From a virus, in IMG/VR virus record IMGVR_UViG_3300048694_001042, positions 24,494 to 88,493 of that record: DNA of 64,000 nt. One strand, 5' to 3'. Below are positions 33,357 through 38,955 of this stretch, in pieces (the first letter of the stretch is position 1; every line of letters begins with the position of its first letter). A program made the translations under genes and the position numbers. Below the pieces are notes generated by a model that saw nothing but the letters and a program-made list of their open reading frames with translations, was not told where the DNA came from and searched no databases.

Positions 33357-33944
33357 ATGGGAGAGGAAATCAAAGACTTAAACAAGGAAGTCGACAAATT
33401 AGAAGAAGCAGCCAAAAAGTACGCTAGCAAGGACACAGTGATCAGCATTGGTGGGTATGAATTCACGCCGGCCAAGCTCATGGTAGCATTTACGTTAGCC
33501 AGTTCACTGCTAGGCGGTTTGTATGGTGCGTTTGAAGTGTACAAAGACTACATAGGCATGAAGAAAAAGATTGCTGAATACACAGCACCAGACCTGTCAG
33601 GATTTGACAAACGTCTGGCCGTGATTGAAGAAAACAGTCAAAAAGCGTCGGACTACACTCGTGATATCAAAACTGATTTGAAGAGTGACATTCGCCGCAA
33701 TGAGTCAGTCACAGAACAAGTGGAACGCAGTGTCAAACAAGCACAGCGCGAAACTGAACAAGAGATGCGTCAAGCACGCAAAGATGTGCGTGAAGACCTG
33801 GACAAGGCACGCAATGAAGTCAATGCTATCCGCAAGGAAATGGCAGAAGCACGTAGAGAAATTTCACGTGAAGTTGAGCAACTCAAACGTGAAGTAGATG
33901 GCAAGATTCAAAAGGCCATCGACAATCCCTTGGCTAACAAATAA
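33357..33944 (+). CDS. Membrane-anchored coiled-coil protein
   Basis: 195 residues. N-terminal acidic helix (about 1-30), one transmembrane segment (about 42-62, LMVAFTLASSLLGGLYGAF), then a long coiled coil (about 75-185) with heptads rich in Glu/Arg/Lys (RQARKDVREDLDKARNEVNAIRKEMAEARREI). AAGGAG before the ATG. Possibly anchors or clusters the secreted proteins encoded upstream; the next two genes are also membrane proteins. No known family named. Confidence 0.7.
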   Translation: MGEEIKDLNKEVDKLEEAAKKYASKDTVISIGGYEFTPAKLMVAFTLASSLLGGLYGAFEVYKDYIGMKKKIAEYTAPDLSGFDKRLAVIEENSQKASDYTRDIKTDLKSDIRRNESVTEQVERSVKQAQRETEQEMRQARKDVREDLDKARNEVNAIRKEMAEARREISREVEQLKREVDGKIQKAIDNPLANK

Positions 33945-34096
33945 TGTATACCACTTACTTCTTAATAGGGTTTGTTACATCGTTTGGATGGTGGTCAGCA
34001 GGCAAAGTACAAAAGTCAGTTGACAACACTGTTGTTGAAATAAGGGTTGAAACCAAGACAGTTGCACCTGCCAAACCAACGACCGATGCAAAGTAA
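33944..34096 (+). CDS. Small membrane protein
   Basis: 50 residues, MYTTYFLIGFVTSFGWWSAGKVQ..., starting on the last base of the upstream stop (TAATG). Hydrophobic first 20 residues, then a Val/Thr/Lys-rich tail. Overlap coupling and position in the membrane operon support it. Confidence 0.6.
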   Translation: MYTTYFLIGFVTSFGWWSAGKVQKSVDNTVVEIRVETKTVAPAKPTTDAK

Positions 34097-34102
34097 AATG
34101 CC

Positions 34103-34654
34103 ATGGTCGATCCTATTTCCATTGGCGCAGCGTATCTAGTTGCCAAAACAGCAGTAGGTGGAATCAAGGAAGCTATTAGGCTTGGAAAAGACGCTGGTGA
34201 AATAGCCGGCGAAATTTCCAAGTTTTTTCATTCTGCAGTCACAGTAGAAAAGGCTGCTAAAAAAATTGACGCTGACCGCGTGGTCAAGATGAAGCAGGAT
34301 GTCAAGAAAGGCGACCTCAAAGGCTATTACGAACTCACAGCCGAAGCTATGGACATTGCCATCAAGGCCGAAGAAGTCAAACGATTTGAAGAAGAAATCA
34401 AAGATACGCTAATATGGTCCGGACGTGGACACATTTACTATACCATGGTAAGTGAACGCAATAGAATGGAAGCTGAACAGGCCCGAGCCATTGCTCTTGA
34501 AGAACTAGAGCAAGCTAGAATAGAACAAGAAAAGCAACATCAAAAAGAAATGACACGAGACTTGATGTGGTGCGCGGCTGCTATAACACTAACCGGCTTG
34601 TTTCTCTGGTGGGTGGTTGATTTTATGATAACCAAAAAAATGGGAGTTGTTTGA
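34103..34654 (+). CDS. Membrane-associated helical protein
   Basis: 183 residues. Glycine-rich start (MVDPISIGAAYLVAKTAVGGIKEAI), a long helical middle, and a C-terminal transmembrane helix (about 155-176, WCAAAITLTGLFLWWVVDFMI). Glu/Gln/Arg coiled coil at about 122-150 (EAEQARAIALEELEQARIEQEKQ). Similar proteins occur in T4-like marine phages; function unknown. Last gene of the 29.97-34.65 kb unit. Confidence 0.7.
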   Translation: MVDPISIGAAYLVAKTAVGGIKEAIRLGKDAGEIAGEISKFFHSAVTVEKAAKKIDADRVVKMKQDVKKGDLKGYYELTAEAMDIAIKAEEVKRFEEEIKDTLIWSGRGHIYYTMVSERNRMEAEQARAIALEELEQARIEQEKQHQKEMTRDLMWCAAAITLTGLFLWWVVDFMITKKMGVV

Positions 34655-34664
34655 CAACCCCCAT
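34631..34664 (-). terminator. Terminator for the minus-strand gene
   Basis: Stem AATGGG-GTTGT / ACAAC-CCCATT with TTG loop and single opposed extra bases. Reading leftward it is followed by seven T. It sits inside the 3' end of the plus-strand gene, and the plus side lacks a T run, so it serves the gene at 34673-35020. Confidence 0.7.
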
Positions 34665-34672
34665 TGCGTAGA

Positions 34673-35020
34673 TTACTCTTTGGCTTTTTTAGCACGAGGC
34701 TTAGCCGGAGCTTTCATAGCTGCTGGCTTTTTTGCGGCTGCTTTTTTAGCTGCTGGCTTTTTAGCAGGTGTTTTTGTTTCTGTCTTGGCTTCTACTACCG
34801 GAGCAGGATTGGCAGGATGCTTGTTCCACTCTTCTGCAGTCAAACTGTGTAGTCCCACACAATAACCAGACGGGCTACGACCGCAGCCGCACTTGGTTGG
34901 TTCTACCTTTGTGGTAGGTGCTTCGGCAGCAGGTGTTTCTACTTTGTAAGGCGCAACAGAGTCATTCTGGGCCGGGTGACCTTTTCGGTTTAATATAAAA
35001 TCAAATAATGTTTTGAACAT
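34673..35020 (-). CDS. CDGSH-like iron-sulfur/zinc motif fused to histone-H1-like Lys/Ala tail
   Basis: 115 residues, minus strand. N-terminal hydrophobic helix (MFKTLFDFILNRKGH), then CGCGRSPSGYCVGLH (about 45-59), matching the C-x-C-x2-S-xn-C-x-G-x-H pattern of CDGSH domains but one residue shorter and with Val for Asp. The last about 40 residues are (A/P)-A-K-K-P repeats as in bacterial H1-like proteins, suggesting DNA or RNA binding. AGGAG precedes the ATG and an AATAAATA late-type box lies 17 nt further upstream. Confidence 0.75.
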   Translation of the reverse strand: MFKTLFDFILNRKGHPAQNDSVAPYKVETPAAEAPTTKVEPTKCGCGRSPSGYCVGLHSLTAEEWNKHPANPAPVVEAKTETKTPAKKPAAKKAAAKKPAAMKAPAKPRAKKAKE

Positions 35021-35037
35021 TTGGTTCTCCTCGGGGG

Positions 35038-35045
35038 TATTTATT
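35038..35045 (-). promoter_or_regulatory. Late-type promoter box (AATAAATA, minus strand)
   Basis: Minus-strand AATAAATAC upstream of the AGGAG of the gene ending at 34673. TAAATAC recurs at 26259, 27260 (minus) and 41450 (minus). Confidence 0.4.
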
Positions 35046-35071
35046 AGTGACCATTCACTACAAAAAACTTA

Positions 35072-35100
35072 TTGCACTGCACAAAAAAATCATATATAAT
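35072..35100 (+). promoter_or_regulatory. Phasin promoter (TTGCAC-N17-TATAAT)
   Basis: TTGCAC 35072-35077 and TATAAT 35095-35100, 17-bp spacer. The predicted start (about 35107) falls on the first bases of the leader hairpin, so the hairpin forms the 5' end of the mRNA. The 16-mer TTGCACTGCACAAAAA here recurs at 41462-41477. Confidence 0.7.
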
Positions 35101-35105
35101 AGTAC

Positions 35106-35156
35106 ATAGGACGCTGAATAGGTCGGGTCCTATAGTAGACTTGCTTACTTAAGGAG
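35106..35156 (+). promoter_or_regulatory. Phasin 5' leader hairpin + CUUGCUU-SD element
   Basis: ATAGGAC/GTCCTAT (35106-35112, 35127-35133), bulged G, upper stem CTGA/TCGG (one wobble) with ATAGG loop, then CTTGCTTACTTAAGGAG (35140-35156). The lower stem differs from those of dnaK and hsp20 but pairs perfectly: compensatory change supporting a real RNA structure. Confidence 0.75.
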
Positions 35157-35162
35157 AAAATT

Positions 35163-35444
35163 ATGTTTACACTAGACGCAACCATCGACGCCGTACAAAA
35201 CGGTAAAAAACAATTCGTTAACACTTTCGTTCCAAACGAAAGCGTAAAAGAAACACTGAATAATTTCATTGACGCCCAAGCCGAATACACCAAGGCTGCG
35301 GTCAAAGTCGGACAAGACACAGCTACCAAGTTGGCTAGCGAAATGACCAAGGCCATTGGCGAAGCTGCCAAGTTTGACTACACCAAGTTTGGCGAAGGCG
35401 TAATGAAGGCCTATGACAACTTGGCCAAAGCCACTAAAAAGTAA
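35163..35444 (+). CDS. Phasin-like PHA-granule protein
   Basis: 93 residues, entirely helical: FTLDATIDAVQNGKKQFVNTFVPN, then FIDAQAEYTKAAVKVGQDTATKLASEMTKAI. The amphipathic F-x-x-x-Q-x-x-F and LDA-AxxYTKxA patterns match short phasins (PhaP type) that coat polyhydroxyalkanoate granules and can act chaperone-like. It shares the leader element with dnaK and hsp20, grouping it with stress proteins. Independent unit with its own promoter and terminator. Phage phasins are rarely reported. Confidence 0.7.
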   Translation: MFTLDATIDAVQNGKKQFVNTFVPNESVKETLNNFIDAQAEYTKAAVKVGQDTATKLASEMTKAIGEAAKFDYTKFGEGVMKAYDNLAKATKK

Positions 35445-35458
35445 TACCTAAGTATTAT
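35441..35458 (+). promoter_or_regulatory. Palindrome of GTAATACT-N2-AGTATTAC family
   Basis: GTAATACC-TA-AGTATTAT overlapping the phasin stop, 36 bp before the next TTGACC -35. The perfect copy is at 41901-41918. Candidate operator. Confidence 0.45.
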
Positions 35459-35464
35459 CCGTAC

Positions 35465-35490
35465 AAGCCCCTGTTTTAGGGGCTTTTTTT
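35465..35490 (+). terminator. Rho-independent terminator after phasin
   Basis: AAGCCCC-TGTTTTA-GGGGCTT followed by a T run; the next promoter starts 4 bp later. Confidence 0.88.
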
Positions 35491-35493
35491 TGG

Positions 35494-35522
35494 TTGACCA
35501 GTAATTCCCGTTTTGTTATAAT
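35494..35522 (+). promoter_or_regulatory. Strong promoter (TTGACC-N17-TATAAT)
   Basis: TTGACC 35494-35499, TATAAT 35517-35522. The ATG at 35529 is 6 nt downstream: leaderless prediction. Confidence 0.88.
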
Positions 35523-35528
35523 TTGAAC

Positions 35529-35738
35529 ATGGAAACACTAGCAAAACAAATTTTTCAAGAGAATCCCATCATTGCATCCGAGAGCATGTTGCTGAGTCTG
35601 GGGTTTGAACGTATGCGAAAAGAACAAGGATCCAAGGCTGCTCGTTATTACTTTTGGTATGACGAGGACTTCCCTGCAGACTATGTCAGTGAGTACTTTT
35701 GGCTGCAACGTCAGGTTCGAATCGGGGTTGACCAATAA
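35529..35738 (+). CDS. Small early protein, predicted leaderless
   Basis: 69 residues, METLAKQIFQENPIIASESMLLSLGFERM.... N-terminal helix pair, then a Tyr/Trp/Asp-rich beta part (RYYFWYDEDFPADYVSEYFW). ATG chosen at 35529; the in-frame TTG at 35523 overlaps the -10. Its last codons and TAA form the -35 region of the next promoter. Confidence 0.65.
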   Translation: METLAKQIFQENPIIASESMLLSLGFERMRKEQGSKAARYYFWYDEDFPADYVSEYFWLQRQVRIGVDQ

Positions 35739-35756
35739 TTCCCATTTTGCTATAAT
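35728..35756 (+). promoter_or_regulatory. Strong promoter (TTGACC-N17-TATAAT)
   Basis: TTGACC 35728-35733, spacer AATAATTCCCATTTTGC, TATAAT 35751-35756. The upstream gene's stop (35736-35738) lies in the spacer. ATG at 35766 allows only 2-4 nt of leader. Confidence 0.88.
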
Positions 35757-35765
35757 TACACTACT

Positions 35766-35924
35766 ATGAAGCCCATACAGTTTACACTGCCGCCTGTTAA
35801 GGAACGTCGACACCGTGCTCTATTCGATCGCGACTTGCCGTTCCGCGGACGTGTGGAAAAAAGCAAAACTGAGTATCAACGCAAACCCAAACATCGAGGC
35901 CGAGATGATAACCTTCACTCCTGA
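35766..35924 (+). CDS. Small basic early protein
   Basis: 52 residues, MKPIQFTLPPVKERRHRALF..., very basic (RDLPFRGRVEKSKTEYQRKPKHRGR). Directly under a strong promoter, nearly leaderless. Overlaps the next gene by 20 nt. Composition suggests nucleic-acid binding; no family. Confidence 0.6.
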   Translation: MKPIQFTLPPVKERRHRALFDRDLPFRGRVEKSKTEYQRKPKHRGRDDNLHS

Positions 35925-36123
35925 ACAAGAACAGTTCATGCAACTAACCCAAACTCGTTCGTACTATCAAGGTATGCGCGAAGGTGTTGAGTTATATGCA
36001 CACTGGCGGGACGGTGTACAGTATGTGGGTACCACTGGCCGCACTCTCAAGCAAGCTCTTGCTGATATCAACAGTGAAGAAGCACAGAGCATGGCTCGTT
36101 GCGATCGATTGAAGGTGATATGA
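35905..36123 (+). CDS. Small early protein, unknown function
   Basis: 72 residues, MITFTPEQEQFMQLTQTRSYYQGM.... I chose the ATG at 35905 because residues upstream of it duplicate the overlapping basic gene in another frame. Contains VELYAHWRDGVQYVGTTGRTLKQAL, a strand-turn-strand-helix pattern resembling small phage proteins with WKDGVQYVGT. ATGA overlap with the next gene. Confidence 0.6.
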   Translation: MITFTPEQEQFMQLTQTRSYYQGMREGVELYAHWRDGVQYVGTTGRTLKQALADINSEEAQSMARCDRLKVI

Positions 36124-36446
36124 GCAACTCTAAACGCAGAAGCCACTCTAAGCGCAAAACCACGCGAGTACGAGTTGCCCAGGCTGAGTCCGTCGATTGG
36201 TGGACCGAGCCCAACATTGAATTCAAAAAGCACGAGCTCATTCCACGGACCAAAGATGTTTTTGGTGAGCCCGGAATCCAAGCAGGCCGTCGTTGGTTCT
36301 ACAAAACCAATCGTGAATATTTCTACAATCGAACGCCAACACTCAACGGTGGCTGGGTGAGCGTTTCCAGAACGCGAATGTTTCTTGACTTCTATTTCAA
36401 ACGTCCAGAGGATGCCACATGGTTTCAACTAAAGTGTATGGGCTGA
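36120..36446 (+). CDS. LRW-type paralogue outside the arrays
   Basis: 108 residues. Basic N-terminus (MSNSKRRSHSKRKTTRVRV, compare MNS-x-QRR starts at 46816 and 62021), Trp-rich middle, and the C-terminal signature FYFKRPEDATWFQLKCMG, matching YF-x-(N/D)-x-(E/D)-x-A-x-(L/W)-F-x-L-(R/K) of the arrays. It ends with KCMG and overlaps a lipoprotein gene. Likely an ancestral or dispersed family member. Confidence 0.7.
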   Translation: MSNSKRRSHSKRKTTRVRVAQAESVDWWTEPNIEFKKHELIPRTKDVFGEPGIQAGRRWFYKTNREYFYNRTPTLNGGWVSVSRTRMFLDFYFKRPEDATWFQLKCMG

Positions 36447-36676
36447 TTGCAGCCTTGGTGTTGACCACAGCTGGTTGCACTACCAATCGTGCTCCGCCTG
36501 TTGATGTGAGACTCGTCCCTAATGATTGTGTTAACCGCCAACTGATAATAAACTATCTCAGTGAGCAAGCCGCACTGCCCCGCGGAACCCTTGAAAGCCA
36601 ACAAGACTATGAACGTACTCGCGCAGAAATTCGTCAACGTATTTGGACCATGCGTTATTATTGCCAGCCTGTGTAG
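36419..36676 (+). CDS. Small lipoprotein
   Basis: 85 residues: signal with lipobox (MVSTKVYGLIAALVLTTAGC, Cys20), then a short Cys-containing domain (VPNDCVNRQLIINYL) and a charged helix. Start overlaps the 3' end of the LRW-type gene by 28 nt. Shares layout with the following lipoprotein (both have a conserved Cys, helical C-terminus and terminal Cys), and the two frames overlap by 68 nt. Confidence 0.7.
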   Translation: MVSTKVYGLIAALVLTTAGCTTNRAPPVDVRLVPNDCVNRQLIINYLSEQAALPRGTLESQQDYERTRAEIRQRIWTMRYYCQPV

Positions 36677-36899
36677 TGGTTGTGCAACAGGAACACCCAG
36701 CCGCGTGGCCATTGATCCCTATGACTTGAATTACTTTCAACCTGATTGCAGTCAAAAGGCACAGCAAATTGCATTTTTACAAAGTCTCCGCCGCAGTCCT
36801 GAAGATCGAGCATTCACGCTCAGTGGCTGGTTTGGTGTGGACGATCAAGTAAACTGGACCATTAACTCTCACATACTGTATCTCAAACAATACTGCTAA
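36609..36899 (+). CDS. Small lipoprotein, overlapping pair
   Basis: 96 residues, MNVLAQKFVNVFGPCVIIASLCSGC with lipobox LCSGC (Cys25). Start chosen at 36609 to give a proper signal; an in-frame upstream ATG would add 16 non-signal residues. Domain FQPDCSQKAQQIAFLQSL and C-terminal WTINSHILYLKQYC mirror the preceding lipoprotein (C...QLIINYL...MRYYC), suggesting tandem duplication with frame overlap. Spanin-like lysis roles are possible but the order does not fit Rz/Rz1. Confidence 0.65.
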   Translation: MNVLAQKFVNVFGPCVIIASLCSGCATGTPSRVAIDPYDLNYFQPDCSQKAQQIAFLQSLRRSPEDRAFTLSGWFGVDDQVNWTINSHILYLKQYC

Positions 36900-37459
36900 T
36901 GAAAAAATTATTGTTATTGATTGCCTTGCCTGCTGTGGTTTCAGCGCAACAATGCGTGTTGCAAGACCGTACAGTGACTCGAGGTACTGTAGTCATCCAA
37001 GAGCGCAGTGAAATGCGAGCCGAAGTGGTACCAGCGTTTAACGGTGGCCGCAAGTGTATGGCCAGCTTTCGAGTACGAATTGGTGGCGAATGGCACAGCG
37101 CATTTGGTGAATACGAATGGCCTGGCGACCGACCCAGAGAAGAAGCCTGTGCTGTGGCTGTGAAACGTGCTGAAGATTCTGTGCGCGAGCGTGTGAGCCG
37201 GACTCAAGTTGTGACAGAAAAGACGTTGATTTGTTCAGACAATCCGGACCACCAAACCTTGCGGTCCATGAATCCTGGAACTATTGGCAAACTCAGCCAG
37301 TTCCGACCCCATCCTGATTTACCTCGTGAGTTTTGGCATAACGGTGCCCCATGCAGGTTCTTTTTGGATAGCACCTATACCGGATCCGATGTAAGGACTT
37401 GGCAAGGTGTGATTTGTAAGCTACAAGACTCAAATTGGGTAGTGGTTGACAAATTTTAA
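36899..37459 (+). CDS. Secreted periplasmic protein, unknown function
   Basis: 186 residues. Signal peptide MKKLLLLIALPAVVSAQQ, mature part with Cys pairs (QQCVLQDRTVTRG, GRKCMASF, EACAVAVK, LICSDN, APCRFF, VICKL) typical of disulfide-stabilised periplasmic proteins. Starts on the last base of the lipoprotein stop. Envelope-directed role inferred from its lipoprotein neighbours. Confidence 0.7.
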   Translation: MKKLLLLIALPAVVSAQQCVLQDRTVTRGTVVIQERSEMRAEVVPAFNGGRKCMASFRVRIGGEWHSAFGEYEWPGDRPREEACAVAVKRAEDSVRERVSRTQVVTEKTLICSDNPDHQTLRSMNPGTIGKLSQFRPHPDLPREFWHNGAPCRFFLDSTYTGSDVRTWQGVICKLQDSNWVVVDKF

Positions 37460-37474
37460 TTTTGGTGCTATACT
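37446..37474 (+). promoter_or_regulatory. Sigma70-type promoter
   Basis: TTGACA 37446-37451, TATACT 37469-37474, spacer 17 bp; overlaps the stop of the upstream gene. The -35 is in the coding end. AAAGG about 9 nt upstream of the ATG at 37507. Confidence 0.8.
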
Positions 37475-37506
37475 ACATTATCCTCAACTAACCTGAAAGG
37501 TTTGAA

Positions 37507-38331
37507 ATGAAAGTTTATCGTTTGTTACTTGTTGCAGTCACTGCCAATTTGGTTGCCTGCGCCAGCGCCCAAAAAGCTGAAACTGTGGTTGCTCCGCAAC
37601 CGGTTGCATCGGCACCGGCACCGGCACCGGCGGCGGCTGCTCCTGCTCCGCATCCTTATGCATTGCCCCCACAGGCCATGCGTACTGTGACCCCTGCTCC
37701 GGCGTGGTTCATTCAACTGCCTGAGAGTACTGCCGAAATGGTGTTTGCCGCGGCAACTGCTACCAGCGTAGACGAGCAAATGGCTTACAGCAAGGCTCGC
37801 ATGTTTGCAGAACAAAAGCTGGTTGAACAAACTCGATCAGTGATTCGCACTCAGACCAAGAGCTACCGCAACGACACAGGTGCCGCCATGGTAGAGAGTT
37901 TTGAAACTGTGGTTCGCAAAAACGCCAATGGTGAGCTGATTGGTGCCCAGCGTGTGGACAGCCAAGTCACGTTTGACGGACGTCAGTACAAGGTCTACGT
38001 GTTGTTGCGTTTGCCACTAGGCGATGCTAACGTACTGGCCAAAGAACGCGAATCTGCAAAACTGCGTCGAGAAGCTGAACTACGAAGTGGCCGTGCCCAG
38101 CAAGATCTTGACCGAGCAGTGGATGCTGAAAAGCAAGAGCAAGAAAAAGCTGACCAAAATCTACGCAAAGAAGTTGGTCCTCGAGCCGAAAGTGCCGTGC
38201 CCACTGTGTCTGTGCCAGTTTCGCAAGGTGAGCTCAAGCTTTTGGATGTAGAAAACGCTGAATACAAAGCTCGTCGGGCAGAAGCACTGGAAAAGCCCGG
38301 GGCAGTGATAGGACAAACTACCCTACGATAA
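37507..38331 (+). CDS. Lipoprotein with Pro/Ala linker and C-terminal coiled coil
   Basis: 274 residues. Lipobox in MKVYRLLLVAVTANLVAC (Cys18), Ala/Pro-rich linker (about 30-65), an LPP20-like beta/alpha domain (about 70-170: WFIQLPESTAEMVFAAATATSVDEQMAYSKARMFAEQKL), and a Glu/Gln/Lys-rich helical C-terminus (about 180-225). LPP20/FlgT-like folds act in outer-membrane assemblies; the phage role is unknown. Own promoter, followed by a terminator. Confidence 0.75.
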   Translation: MKVYRLLLVAVTANLVACASAQKAETVVAPQPVASAPAPAPAAAAPAPHPYALPPQAMRTVTPAPAWFIQLPESTAEMVFAAATATSVDEQMAYSKARMFAEQKLVEQTRSVIRTQTKSYRNDTGAAMVESFETVVRKNANGELIGAQRVDSQVTFDGRQYKVYVLLRLPLGDANVLAKERESAKLRREAELRSGRAQQDLDRAVDAEKQEQEKADQNLRKEVGPRAESAVPTVSVPVSQGELKLLDVENAEYKARRAEALEKPGAVIGQTTLR

Positions 38332-38341
38332 ACGGCTTATA

Positions 38342-38374
38342 AATAAAAGCGGCTCCCGGGCCGCTTTTATTTTT
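38342..38374 (+). terminator. Rho-independent terminator
   Basis: AATAAAAGCGGC / GCCGCTTTTATT 12-bp stem with TCCCGG loop and T run. It ends 9 bp before the ATG at 38383, so the ClpP-like gene must be expressed by read-through or an unseen start. A TATAAATA box (38339-38346) overlaps the stem. Confidence 0.85.
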
Positions 38375-38382
38375 GGCAAATC

Positions 38383-38955
38383 ATGGCAAACGACATCGAC
38401 ACATCAGATAAATCCCCAGGACAACTGCTACAAGAAAACGGAATGTATGTTTTCATGGGCGAAGTTGACCATGACAATATCAAGCCGATCATAGAGTGGA
38501 TCTTGCACGAAAACTACGTGGTCAAGAAAAAGAAAAAAGAACTGCTGTTGATGATTTGCAGTGATGGTGGCAGTGTGGAAAGTGCGTTTGCTCTAATCGA
38601 CGTGATGCGTAGCAGTAACATACATATCAAAACAGTGGGACTGGGGCAGATAGCAAGTGCAGGACTTCTGATATTCTTAGCAGGGTCTCCGGGACGCAGA
38701 GTGCTCACTCCCAACACATCAATATTGAGCCATCAGTTCAGTTGGGGCTCAGATGGCAAGGCACATGAACTGTTTGCCACAATCAAAGAGTTTGAGCTTA
38801 CTCACAAACGCATGGTCCAACACTATCGAGACACCACAGGCTTGGATGACGAGGAAATTAAAAAGACCTTGCTTCCCCCGCATGATGTGTGGCTCACAGC
38901 AGAAGAAGCGTTGGAATACAATATCTGCGACGCAATTTCAGAAATTCAACGCTGA
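38383..38955 (+). CDS. Divergent ClpP-type serine protease
   Basis: 190 residues. ClpP/crotonase fold with YVFMGEVDHDNIKPIIEWI, ICSDGGSVESAFALID, catalytic Ser in GLGQIASAGLLIF (about 91), His in ILSHQFSWGS (about 115) and Asp in PPHDVWLTAEEALEY (about 167). The triad is kept, but the SPGG motif is SDGG and the N-terminus differs from canonical ClpP. It could form mixed or distinct rings with the ClpP at 40569. Convergent overlap of 10 nt with the minus-strand gene. Confidence 0.82.
   Translation: MANDIDTSDKSPGQLLQENGMYVFMGEVDHDNIKPIIEWILHENYVVKKKKKELLLMICSDGGSVESAFALIDVMRSSNIHIKTVGLGQIASAGLLIFLAGSPGRRVLTPNTSILSHQFSWGSDGKAHELFATIKEFELTHKRMVQHYRDTTGLDDEEIKKTLLPPHDVWLTAEEALEYNICDAISEIQR

Noticed and set aside
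34647-34865. Plus-strand frames opposite the H1-like gene (Ala/Gly/Phe-rich)
   Set aside because: Antisense to the Lys/Ala/Pro repeats; low-complexity shadow without a start signal.
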